A DNA stretch of 64,000 nucleotides from positions 3,162,001-3,226,000 of the forward strand of contig OZ005703.1 of NCBI GenBank assembly GCA_963930775.1, in the 5' to 3' direction. The translations under genes were made by a program, and so were the position numbers. The notes beneath the pieces were generated by a model. It saw only the letters and a program-made list of their open reading frames with translations, had not been told where the DNA came from and did not search any database. Below are positions 1 through 10,674 of this stretch, piece by piece. The first letter of the stretch is position 1, and each line of letters starts with the position of its first letter. Origin of the DNA: Cliona cf. orientalis. Lineage: Eukaryota; Porifera; Demospongiae; Clionaida; Clionaidae.

Positions 1-1426
1 TACATCCCAATAGTTGCTGCATGGTCTGGAGCTAATTCTCTTTCCGCTTTACTAACTCCTCCAGCATTTAACATCCACCTTTTCTTTCCAATACAAGCTA
101 GTACAGAGGAATTGTTCAAACTTTATCGTAGTTATGCTAGTGTATATTGGCTGTCCCCTCGGGGATCTGAATGGAAAGATACCATACTGATTTCAACCCC
201 CACCAAAAATTATACTGTCAGTGATTATGAAGAACTTTTCACTGATGCTGGCTATCCTCAGGGATACATTCAATTTAGTGAATTTGATGGCGATTGGCCA
301 GCTCCAAACGTGCCCACCTATTGTTTCTACAGCCTGGGATCTCCAACACCACTAACATATGGTTACGGTGATGGCTTTCCCGATACTCAGCCAACACAAG
401 TCATTTATGGTGATGGAGATGGTGTAGTTAACCAACCCAGTCTTGAAGTTTGCCTTCGATGGGCTAACAGTAGCCATCCCTTCATTAGCTCAGTCATTCC
501 TGGCCGAGATCATTTCAACATCACAAGTGACTCATTGTTCCAGCAAAGCCTTGGACGTATCGTCGGAGCTCCAGAAGATTCCATTAATGGTTAGCAAATT
601 AACATAATATGTAAATCAATGCCAAACATATAAATTATTCTTTTAGTATGTCAGCTTCCCTCTGATCCTGGGTCTTGTAATGAAGCAACACCACGCTACT
701 TTTTCAATACCAGAAAAGGAGTATGTGAGGAATTCACTTACGGAGGATGTGGTGGGAACAGCAATAACTTTGAGACAGTGCAGAACTGTAATCAACAATG
801 CAACCCAAATGGTAAATAATCAGTTGAGATAATTATAATAGCTAAGTTACTACCCTGCATACTCTTCAGGTTGTCCTCCATTGTGCACTCAGGAGCACTG
901 TACGGATATCAGCACAAGGAGGTCATTGTGTACATTGTAAGTTCAAAGCCATCAGCTAGAGTATATAAAATGCCATGTAGCTAATCATGTTTTTTTTTAT
1001 ACCCCATAGCAATTATGCTCATAAGCTAGGTATTGAAGTGCATTACATAATTATAAATCATTTTATTTTAATGACAGGCCAACTCCACAGGGAGAATGTG
1101 ATGCAAAGTGTCGCATCACCTTCTGCCACACCTGTTACTATGCCGATGAATACCGTGCTCTTCCTGGTGACTGCGATATTTGCCCATACTATCCTGAAGT
1201 ACGCCAGGCAGTTAATAGATGCTTTAAACGCTGGGCTGTGTGCACTAGAAGGGCTAATGCACATGAGTATACTAAGGTAATAAAGTACCTCTTCTAATTT
1301 AAAATAGTGTAGTAGTTTAAGGGATAATTATGATTATAGCTACCGCTCTTATATTCACTGTAGGCTCGTGGTAGAAAGGAGAAAATTCCACAGAGATTCA
1401 AGTGCTATGAACATCCCTGCATGTAA
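1..1426 (+). CDS. LCAT / lysosomal phospholipase A2-like protein with C-terminal Kunitz domain (5' end outside window)
   Basis: The C-terminal part of an LCAT-family (PLA2G15-like) alpha/beta hydrolase, which moves or hydrolyses acyl chains of phospholipids. Exons read: 1-589, 647-811, 870-936, 1078-1276, 1364-1426, with GT-AG introns and matching phases. Exon 1 holds the family's late catalytic residues: the Asp in YGDGDGVVNQPS and the His in GRDHFNI. The nucleophile Ser lies upstream of the window. Exon 2 is a complete Kunitz/BPTI domain (FTYGGCGGNSNNF core, six Cys), joined to the enzyme by a phase-1 intron. The last exons encode a Cys-rich tail that I do not recognise, ending CYEHPCM-stop. 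The fusion is unusual, since known LCAT proteins end soon after the catalytic His. The family call is secure; the exon joining rests on phase and splice sites only. Confidence 0.8.
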
Positions 1427-2750
1427 TCATGCAGCCACGGGACAAAAGGACACCATGAACTATTAATAGAGACAACTTGGTAGTGTAGCTATGGTATTCC
1501 TGTATAAATTAACTGCTGTCTATATGTAAGTTTCTGGAACCATTGTGAAATCTCTGGGGAGGTGTTTGCTGCTTAAAAATGAATGCACAGGAGTGCAGAA
1601 CCCTCACCGCTACACGCATGCATGACTCATGCAAATATAGATCTATAGCATATCTCAGTATGTATGCCTGCTCAATATCAGGAGTATTGAACTAGATACA
1701 TACTACCATAGTTATACATACCCTGCACCTGAGATGCTCCAGTTTTCTTCAGAGTCAGTGCATGATATAGGCGTACCTGCCTATGTCACACTATATTATT
1801 AACTGAAAGCCTCTGTGACTATCATGTTTATGCACTTGAGAGCCACTGCCTGTTTACACTGTCACTGCATTGACAACTGACCAGCAAGGCACAGAATGGC
1901 AACCACAGTTGCACACTACTATACCACTGGGCAGGACTTAACGTGACCACTCTTCCTTAATGCCTGGATGCGTACTTTCTCTCAGACGACCCTTACCATA
2001 CGAATAGACGGACGGCCGGACAAAAATCGCCAAATAACCCTCCGCCTACGCTTTGCGGCGAGGGTTAATTAAGGAACAGTGATCATGATCCAGGATGGTG
2101 CATACAATAGTCTTATTGATCAGGAATCTGGCAAAAGTCAAACGTAGGTGCAGTAAAATTTAATTCAGAGCTAGCTCACTATAACATGGCATGCATAAAT
2201 TATTGTATTCCTGATGACCACAATGCATCCAGCCCATACTTGTACTGACAAAGTTTCAAGTTAGATTTTTGGAACTATATGGCTACTGCCACACCAATCT
2301 GGGTACTTAGTAACAGCTGTAGTAGTACCAGCACAGAACTTGACAGTGAAAGTAAAGGGAGTAGTATAGCTAGGTAGTGTTGAAATTTCTGACTCACTTA
2401 CTATAATATTATTTGAGAATTATAAATTTCAGAGCATAATGGATACAACAAAGGGCACAATCAGCTTGGTTGACTACAAGGATATTGCCATAAGGAAAAC
2501 ACACTTATTACAAAATCAAAATCGTTTACGATCAGAATAACGGTGGCAACTTAGTGAAGTAACGGTAGCTGTGTGATAGCAGGTAGCTACTGTAACAAAA
2601 GAGCACTACTTAAAATTAATGCAAGTCGACAATTAAGTGTCATACTTATTGAATAATAAAATTCTGTAGGTGTACACTGACAAGACACCAATCTCATTGT
2701 CAAAAGCTGAACCATAACAATGCAACAAAAAAATAACAACTCCTAGCAGA
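1427..2750. other. Intergenic, mostly a short inverted-repeat element
   Basis: No gene is seen. Positions 1581-2070 are a dispersed inverted-repeat element, described separately. The remainder is AT-rich without supported coding potential. Confidence 0.6.
1581..2070 (+). mobile_element. MITE-like element, AACCCTC family, copy 1
   Basis: The ends carry short inverted repeats: AACCCTCACCGC near 1599 and GCGGCGAGGGTT near 2055. The same order of internal blocks recurs at 24266-24820 (same strand) and 50612-51170 (opposite strand): a TCAATATCAGGAGTATTGAA palindrome, a GAGAGCCACTGCCTG block, then a GGACGGAC run. Partial copies lie near 8.4, 13.3, 14.5 and 23.5 kb. No transposase is encoded, so this is a non-autonomous element. 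Confidence 0.65.
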
Positions 2751-4352
2751 AAATGTTACAATTGCTTCTATGGTACGAAGTGGATCAAGAGCAGAGGTGC
2801 AGTGCTGGTCTTGCTATTGAATTGTTTAGCAGAAAGCACACAAGCTTATCTACTGACAAGGGTGCAGGGACATCCCGTCATACTGGGCATAGGAATGTGC
2901 ACTGTGTTAGTCCTTCTGCCATTGTGCGGATGGCTTGCCGATGTCTACTTCGGTAGGTATAAGGTTATTCATATTAGTCTACTTGCAATGTGGGTGACCA
3001 GTTTATTGAATGCTGTTTGTGTGATTATTAACAGAGCGACAATGTCACAGATACCCATTTATATTGACTATATACTCTTAGTAATAATGGTGGCTGGATT
3101 ATGTGGATTCCAAGCAAATATTATTCAATTTGGTATTGATCAACTTCCTGATGTGTCTTCCACTGAAATAGTATCATTCATACTCTGGCTAGCATGGACT
3201 ATGTCTGTTAGTAGCATTATTGCATACGCCACTTCAAGCAGCTGCTTGAGTGCACGTCTGAAATACTTCCATTTTGCCACTTCCTTAGTTGTTGCTATCA
3301 GTCTGAGCTTATGTATGTGTCTAAATCAGCTTTTCGGACACTGGCTTATCAAGGAGCCGCCTACGCAAGATCCATTCAAATTAGTGCTCAGAGTCATCAA
3401 GTATGCCATAAAAACCAAGCATCCAAGGCAAAGAAGTGCCTTCACCTTTCATGAGGAAGAACTACCCTCTCGATTTGATTTTGGTAAACAAAAGTACGGT
3501 GGTCCTTTCACAACCGAACAAGTTGAGGATGTCAAGACATTTTTAAGGATAGCACTAGTTATTGCTGTTGGTGGCTTTGCTGCTAGTACACAATGGGGAT
3601 TGAGTTATCCACGAGAGCTTGTTGTAAGCCATTTGAATGGCTGGAATCATACTAAAGAAACTCTACTTGCTTGTTTTGAAAAAACAGTTGTGATTCATTC
3701 AGATACTATATTTGTGGCAGGTTCTGTGCCATTATTTGAATTAGTCCATCTTCTATTAAGGAAGCATTTACAGCCGGATCGCTTCAATACATTTAAGAAA
3801 TTTGCTTTAGGAGTGATTTTTTGCCTCCTTCAAATCATCACGCTGTTAATATCAGAAGCAAAAGGTCAACCTGATAGTAACGCAAACTGCATTTTCAGCA
3901 ACAAAAACTACAGTATTGTAAATATTGACTATCGAGTGTCAATTTCCAGTGGGGTACTTGCAGGATCATCTTTCTTAGCAATGTTTACTGCTTCAGTGAA
4001 ACTCATTTGTTCTCAATCACCCTATGCTATGAAAGGTCTCCTGCTTGGAATTGGTTATGGTGCTATTGGTTTTTACAATCTGATCAATACACTCATTATA
4101 GTTGTTTTTACACATTTAGAATCTTGGGAAAAGATCCCGTTATCATGTGGATTTTGGTACTTTCTAGTTCTAATCATTCTCCTTTTAGCTTTCAGTATGG
4201 CTCTATTTGTTATAGTGAAACGAGTGTACAAGAAACGTCAAAGAGAGGATGTACTGCTCAATGAACAAACATTCGCCACAGACTATTATGAAAAGTACAT
4301 CACTAGTAGTAGCTCATCAGATGAAAGCAGCGCTAGCATACACAGTGACTGA
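2751..4352 (+). CDS. Divergent POT/SLC15-like transporter 1 (5' end unresolved)
   Basis: A multi-pass membrane protein of the proton-dependent oligopeptide transporter (POT/PTR2, SLC15) type. It has the PTR2-like CGWLADVYFGRYKVI motif after TM2, the central-loop motif GGPFTTEQVEDVKTF, and SQSPYAMKG matching the APxSMK motif before TM11. The C-terminus is a Ser-rich cytoplasmic tail. It is the most divergent of six paralogues here. The only in-frame ATG is 2802, which falls inside TM1. Homologous sequence (TKWIKSRGAVLV) runs upstream in frame to a stop at 2715 without a start codon. Either a short upstream exon is spliced in (AG at 2748-2749 is a possible acceptor), or the start has been lost. 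Substrate unknown. Confidence 0.75.
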   Translation, partial: KCYNCFYGTKWIKSRGAVLVLLLNCLAESTQAYLLTRVQGHPVILGIGMCTVLVLLPLCGWLADVYFGRYKVIHISLLAMWVTSLLNAVCVIINRATMSQIPIYIDYILLVIMVAGLCGFQANIIQFGIDQLPDVSSTEIVSFILWLAWTMSVSSIIAYATSSSCLSARLKYFHFATSLVVAISLSLCMCLNQLFGHWLIKEPPTQDPFKLVLRVIKYAIKTKHPRQRSAFTFHEEELPSRFDFGKQKYGGPFTTEQVEDVKTFLRIALVIAVGGFAASTQWGLSYPRELVVSHLNGWNHTKETLLACFEKTVVIHSDTIFVAGSVPLFELVHLLLRKHLQPDRFNTFKKFALGVIFCLLQIITLLISEAKGQPDSNANCIFSNKNYSIVNIDYRVSISSGVLAGSSFLAMFTASVKLICSQSPYAMKGLLLGIGYGAIGFYNLINTLIIVVFTHLESWEKIPLSCGFWYFLVLIILLLAFSMALFVIVKRVYKKRQREDVLLNEQTFATDYYEKYITSSSSSDESSASIHSD

Positions 4353-4586
4353 TCAGGTTTATGCTTTCCCTCACTGACTCTATGATATTATTCACCGTAT
4401 TTTGTAGTCCAGACAATTTGTAACAAAGCACAATGTCTTTTAATTATAAGAGTCTTGACTATGATTAGCTATGCAGTTGTGTAATTTCACTTTGTGTATG
4501 TAGCTTTTTGCAATGAAGAGATCCTCTGTTGGATCATTAATACATCAAGAGTCTAAAATTTTATGGCCACTGCTAATTATCATAAT

Positions 4587-5200
4587 AACTAGAGCTTTCT
4601 TGAGCACAAAGCCCTCGGTGTGTTTCATGGCATTAGCTAGCTAGGGCTGGGGACAAGGCTAATGTTATGCTTGCACAGCAGTCTTGTTCAAGGTTCAATA
4701 GCTAGCTCACAGCAATTACAATCTTGGTGTGTTGTATCGAGTGCCACACTGTGGTGCCGGCTATTACATGTCCAATATTATCGCTGCAAGTTGCTCATAT
4801 GTGGGTCCACTGAAGCACTGCATGCATGCATACATGTACAAGCTTAATTAGCTAGCCAGCCTTAGTCTGGATGAAGGAGCTGGCAACTACATGTAGCTAC
4901 AATGTAGACTAGTCCAGCCTATGTTAGCAGCAGTGCATGTGCACTGAACATAGACTCGAGTAATCACAAGAATGCACACACAATGTCAGCAAAATTAATG
5001 TCGCCATGCAGCATTTCTGAATAAAGCATTTTCAACAAAATCCACACAATACACACGTTGAAATCAGCATAGAAAGCCTAATGATACCTGATTTTCAACG
5101 TATAAATGAGGTATATAGCAGCTAGCTCGATAACAGTCAGACATTCACACAAATGACTACCGTAACCCTCCGGCGCATGCACAGAGGGTTAATTATTATA
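4587..5200 (+). mobile_element. Inverted-repeat element, CCCTCGGCGC family, copy 1
   Basis: Starts TAACTAGAGCT...CCCTCGGTG and ends GGCGCATGCACAGAGGGTT. It shares long blocks (GTGTTGTATCGA, CCACACTGTGGTG, GTCCAATATTATC) in the same order with 28842-29652. No coding capacity is seen. Confidence 0.55.
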
Positions 5201-6250
5201 ACTCTATAATACTTTCTGTTGGTACTATTGAGTATGCTAGGATGCGGGTGCAAATCAGGGGGTGATAAACAGGGGTGGCATAATATTATAATAATACTTC
5301 CGTGAATTGAATGCTTGGGTGTGATAATGCACATTGATCACTAAATAATTGCACATACCGGTACGTATGCATCGTACAGAAACTATTTGAGGGTGGGATT
5401 ATTTCAAGTTCAATTGAAAGGGCAGGGAGAATTAAAGGAAATACAGTCTCAGTCAATAATTATCAACTATGGTTGTATATCAATTTGCTCATGCTGCATG
5501 AATGAGCAAACCATGTAAGATGGCATTGATGAATTATACTGAGAGCAATAAAAGAAGGAACAGATTTACTGTCCAGGCCATCTTATAGAGTCTACCGATT
5601 CTGTGTCAGAATCTTGATGGTTTTGAAAGTTTACAGAAGGCTTCAAAAACAAAACCATAGAACATGATTCCCACAAAAATAACATATACCTATATTAAAT
5701 GACTTTAAAATATGCATATAACACATGCACAGATGGAAAACAGAATCTGATTATAGATGAGCACGCTATGCCATCCATGCATGTAGCTAACCGGGGCACA
5801 CTCAGATATTCACGCAAGTTAGTGCAAAGTGTAAAATTCATAGATTTGCAGCTATTGAGCATGCAGCTATAGCTAGAGTGTATTATTCCCAAATACAATA
5901 CTGCAAACACATGCAATTACTGTTTGTTCATCATCATGATATTGTTGTCAATCTTTTCTCCTCTTAGTTTGTGTTATAGCCATAGGTACAGATCATTCCA
6001 TGCAACTAAGTACTCTGACAGTTTATGCATGCACTGCCAGGATGATACAACTAGCAGTGGCTCAAAAAACATTACCAACCATTGGAAAGGTGAGTTATGA
6101 CATTGTAAGCATGGTAGCAAGTTTCAGGTTATGATGAATCAAGCCATCAGTAGCTAATACCAGTAATATTATTTTACTGATTGTATATTATCATAGTGAC
6201 TGTCTTAAATGAAGGTAGATGGCACAACTATCCACTACTGAGACTATTTT

Positions 6251-6347
6251 TAGAATTATCCGTATATGGATGTTAGAAGCATCAGTACAAGCAGTAAATT
6301 AGAATTATCCGTATATGGATGTTAGAAGCATCAGTGCAAGCAGTGAA
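6251..6347 (+). repeat. Tandem duplication, two copies of about 48 bp
   Basis: The segment beginning TTAGAATTATCCGTATATGG occurs twice head to tail, with only a few differences. It lies about 90 bp upstream of the ATG at 6434, that is, in the promoter or 5' UTR of transporter 2. Confidence 0.85.
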
Positions 6348-6433
6348 ATCACTTACATGAGCCGTGTAGAATAACTTCTTTTTTGTGACCACTAAGCGCT
6401 TTGTCATACCATAATTAAGACGTTGTTCTAGCC

Positions 6434-8062
6434 ATGGCTACATCAGTTGAACTTGATACAAGTTTTGAACCTCAGAGTGGAAAGTACTGCTGTAAAAGAG
6501 CCTACCGAGTGAGATGGCTCAAGAACAGAGGGGCTATTCTGATCATAATCTGGAACTTGCTTGTACTGAGTGTATTTCATCTCTTCACAGAAGGTTATAA
6601 GCAAAACCAATGGGAAGATCCTACAAATGTCAATTGGGTAGGACTTGTGATGTGGTGTATGGCATTGCTGTTTCCCATTGGAGGTTGGTTGGCAGATACA
6701 CGTTTTGGAAGGTACAAGGTGATTCATTATAGCATGTGGATAATGTGGACTGGTATGATACTCGCTACACTAGCAGAACTGTTGTTGACTACTGTGGGCA
6801 CCAATTATCCAAAATATATCAAGAATGGGGTATACTTAACTTTAAGTAGCTTCACAGCCATAGGATTGGGTGGTTTTCTATCCAACATTATTCATTTAGG
6901 GATAGATCAACTCATTGATGCTTCAGCAAGTGAAATTACGTCGTTTATTTCATGGTACACTGCGACACTATATGCTAGTGGGCTTGTTTTGCATTTCATC
7001 ACAGACTGTTTTGCAGATACAGGCACCTTTTATATCAAAATATTTTTTGTGGCAGTGTGCCTCACAGTTGCCCTGTTTCTTGATTTTCTATTTCACCATA
7101 TGCTAGTAAATGAGCCAATAGTACAAAGAAAGTCACTACGAGTGATACTGGGAGTTATCAAGTACTCTATCAGAAACAGGCATTTAAGATACAGTCTCTC
7201 AGCCTCAGGTACAGCTAATGATGTTGTTCCATCAAGATTTGAAGTGGCAAAGCACATGCATGGTGGACCTTTCACATCTCAGCAAGTGGACAATGTACGC
7301 ACATTCTTGTGGGTGTTGATAATAATTGCCATATGTTCTTTAGTCTTTGGTTCGTTTGAACCACTACGTTATGTACAAGGAAAGATCAAGCACCATTGGA
7401 CAAATAGGCAAAATGTTGCTGATAGTAAAAGAGTATGCTATAAAAGTTTGATATTGCTCTACAATGACCATTTCATTGTTATAGTACTTGTTACTTTATA
7501 CGAGTTCATTGTACATCCACTCTTCTATCGATGTTTACCTAAACTGCGTATCACAAGCAGATGCTTATTTGCTATAGTTTCATTTTTGCTTTGGATCTTG
7601 TCCCTATCAATTTTGGATGCAGCTATGTATCATCCACAAAATAGTAATGGCACCGCAGAATCATTACACTATTGTATCTTGGAGAATAAAGCTGATATCA
7701 CCATTAGCTACAAACTACTCTTTATTCCATCATTCCTTGAAGCCCTATCCCACTTTCTCCTGGTGTCTTCAGCTCTGGAATACATTTGGGCTCAGACTCC
7801 CTCAACTATGAAAGGATTAATGCTTGGATTTGCATACTTATTCTTGGGCTTGAGTACACTACTTCATTCTGTAATACTATATCCATTTTCCAATAAAAGA
7901 TGGGCAAGAAAAATACCTTGGCAACGTACCCCATTAAGATGTGAAGTATGGTACTTTATTCTAGAGGGAGTGATCATATTAGCTGTATTATTTGTGACTA
8001 CTGTTCTTGTCAAGACTCACAACAAGCAAAAAGAGAAGAGGGCATATGTGTATGCTAGCTAG
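6434..8062 (+). CDS. Divergent POT/SLC15-like transporter 2
   Basis: A 542-residue single-exon membrane protein. TM1 is at about 33-52; the PTR2-type signature PIGGWLADTRFGRYKVI is at 81-97; GLGGFLSNIIHLGIDQL is at 144-160, equivalent to the family's GxGGIK..GADQF region. HGGPFTSQQVDNVRTF near 276-291 is the start of the second bundle, and LEYIWAQTPSTMKG near 448-461 matches the family's LEFxYxQAPxSMK. The TM1 ExxERFxYY motif linked to proton coupling in POT transporters is absent: TM1 reads AILIIIWNLLVLSVFHLF. CCATGG gives a good start context. Very close to transporter 3 (533 residues), with stretches of identical DNA, so a recent duplication or gene conversion is likely. Substrate and coupling cannot be assigned. 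Confidence 0.85.
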   Translation: MATSVELDTSFEPQSGKYCCKRAYRVRWLKNRGAILIIIWNLLVLSVFHLFTEGYKQNQWEDPTNVNWVGLVMWCMALLFPIGGWLADTRFGRYKVIHYSMWIMWTGMILATLAELLLTTVGTNYPKYIKNGVYLTLSSFTAIGLGGFLSNIIHLGIDQLIDASASEITSFISWYTATLYASGLVLHFITDCFADTGTFYIKIFFVAVCLTVALFLDFLFHHMLVNEPIVQRKSLRVILGVIKYSIRNRHLRYSLSASGTANDVVPSRFEVAKHMHGGPFTSQQVDNVRTFLWVLIIIAICSLVFGSFEPLRYVQGKIKHHWTNRQNVADSKRVCYKSLILLYNDHFIVIVLVTLYEFIVHPLFYRCLPKLRITSRCLFAIVSFLLWILSLSILDAAMYHPQNSNGTAESLHYCILENKADITISYKLLFIPSFLEALSHFLLVSSALEYIWAQTPSTMKGLMLGFAYLFLGLSTLLHSVILYPFSNKRWARKIPWQRTPLRCEVWYFILEGVIILAVLFVTTVLVKTHNKQKEKRAYVYAS

Positions 8063-10674
8063 CTATAAACATTTGTGCATTAACTCTGCAATATAGTATT
8101 CCATGTATATGTATGCTAGCGAAATTGAAAGAATATTTTGTTTTTACAACTATCGCTGACTAAACAACAATCACAACTTAAAGGTAATATACTTCTCTCT
8201 ATAGTCATGAATCTCTAGTGTATTATGCATTTTGTAATATTTGCGTGAGAATTAATAATAAAGGTGATTCATTAGATTTATGTTCATGCTACAGTATAGT
8301 AGTTACACACAAGATTTACAATTATACCAAGTGTTCTTATTTTCCAGCCAGTTCCAAATGCACGCATGATACATGCAACAGTACTATTGGTAATAACTAT
8401 CAATCCCCTTAATAATGCAATAAGTAATGAATGCACTTGAGTACAGAATCCTCACCGCAACATGCATGCATGACTCATGCGCATGTACAAGTATAGCATG
8501 GCTCACTGTGTATGCTTGTTCAATATCAGGAGTATTGAACTACATACCCTTCACCTGAACATGGTTATGATACTATTCAAGTCTTCAGAATCATTAGTGG
8601 TAGGGGGAAGGCACCTGGCTATGTCACTACACAAACTGAAAGCTTCTGTGACATACCTAAACTGAATTATGCACTTGAGAGCCACTGCCTGTTTACACTA
8701 TCACTGCATTGACAACTAACCAGCAAAGCACAGAATGGCAATCGGTCATATAGCTGGGGGGCTTCAGCCCCCAAAGCCTCCCCGTGTCTATACCCTTGGG
8801 TAGATTCTGAGGGTTACTGCAATTATCTGGCAATCTTTGTCTGTCCGTCCGTTCGTCCATCCATCCTAACCCTCCTGTGCTAAATGGTATAAGGGTCATC
8901 GTAGAAGAAGTAGGCATTTGAAGCATAAAGGAATAGTGGTGCAGCTGTTGCCCGCCTGTGTTTACACGGCACTTACCTCCCCCCCCCCCCCCCCCCCCCC
9001 CCAGATTTTCAGCTTTACATTATATTTTATTGGGAACAGTTATTGACTTTTATCAAATATTGGCTTTTGTCAGTCTAAAACCTCCAAAATTGTAATTTTA
9101 CACTACCAAATTCACGAGAATTTCTCCTCAAAAGTGCATTTTTCAATAACAGGGCAGAAAATTTTCACGCGCTTCATGCGCAATAATCATTAAGCCCCCC
9201 CCCCCCCCCCCCCCCCCCCCCCCCACATTGTAAACTGTGTCTACGCCCATGCTACCTTAGGGCTACAGTTATTTGGGGGTAAAAATTTAGAGATAGTGCA
9301 TTAAGCAAGCACTCATTTTAGTGAGTTTTCACATTCTGTTTATTCGAAAATGTTGAAAATTCAAATATTTACCTTAGCTAAATCGATAATTTTGCTAAAT
9401 TTAATACCCACAAGCAAAATTGTCCTTAGGGTATGCCCCTTGCAGGTCCATGCCCTTGGTGACATCATAGGTTAGGGGAAATCACTCAATGCTTGGTAAA
9501 TTCACATTATATTCCAAGCTATAGTATATTTCGCTATGAATGTTAGACCACAAAAGCTTGCTATAGTAACACTCCATCCCCTAGTACTAACTATACACTT
9601 TGATTACCCTAGCCATAGCCACAACAAACTTGAAAGCATTCAAAGCATGGAGATCCCTCACTAAAGAAACAAAACATCAAAACTGAAAATACTATAAAAC
9701 ATTTACAACTACATCAAACCATTAGTACTCGGGACAGACGTATACATACACACAAACATCTGCTGGTGCTTCACTTTGCCTAGTTTAGTCACTATAAGCC
9801 ACATCCACACTAGATTACTATAACCTTGATGATCCCATTATATAGCACTCAAACACCATCCACAATTTCTCTGCAGCCCATTATGCAGTATGAGCATCCT
9901 GATAGTGAATTCAAGAAGAAATCATAACACATTCAAATTCCTCAAGTTCAAGGGTGCTGGAAACAAAAACTTTGTGGCAGACTGTTTTGAGTACTTGCAT
10001 TGCTACTAGATGCATGCCTCGCATTTCTAGTTGTATGCAACACATGCTTAAGGGATATCCCATACAATGATCTAGGACTTTAAATTAATTGGTTACTCTA
10101 GATTTCGTGCTTAGAATGCACAACACTGCTGACAGTATCATAACCAACAACATGCAGCCTAGCTAGTGCAACAAACTGAGGAATTTGCACAACAGTGTTT
10201 CATAATAATATTAGGGAAGAGGTGCCAGATAGCTTCTGATCGAAGCCTACCAGATGCTGCTCCTGTCTGTGACTAGACTGATACAAAGTTAATAGTCAGA
10301 CCATGGCCTAAATGATGACATAAAAAAATTCCCTAATTCCCTATATTGATTATTGAAAGTCTTCTGCAAACTTTCAAAAGCAAAAATGATGCTGCAAAAT
10401 TTTCCCGCTTTAGGCATACAATATTTGGCAAGATATATATAGCATCATTTATATGACACCATCTGTGTTTGTTGTAGCAAGCTGTGTATGTGATGATATT
10501 TGCTAAGATGCGGTTTAAAGACAATATTTACCATTGCTTAATATTTGTACCTGTATGAGACTTAGTACAAGAAGTCACATATTGCATAGTAGCTTCATAG
10601 ATATTATTGATTTGTGCAAGACTTAGTGTCATCTGCAATGAGAATAGGATAAAGCTCTTAGAGTATAGTTACCC
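8063..10674. other. Intergenic: nested repeats and two poly-C tracts
   Basis: No gene is supported. It contains a rearranged repeat copy (8429-8960) and long poly-C runs near 8979-9001 and 9195-9223. The remainder is AT-rich. Confidence 0.6.
8429..8960. mobile_element. AACCCTC-family element, two opposed partial copies
   Basis: 8429-8745 matches the left part of the family in plus orientation (GAATGCACTTGAGTACAG... GAGAGCCACTGCCTG). From about 8810 the sequence is another partial copy in the opposite orientation (GAGGGTTACTGCAATTATC ... GTCCGTCCG ... AAGGGTCATCG). It is thus a nested or head-to-head arrangement, not a single intact element. Confidence 0.55.

Larger units (their letters stand above)
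4353..6433. other. Intergenic with one repeat element and a short tandem duplication
   Basis: No gene is supported. It holds the element at 4587-5200 and the 49-bp-period duplication at 6251-6347, both listed separately. The rest is AT-rich and unremarkable. Confidence 0.6.
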
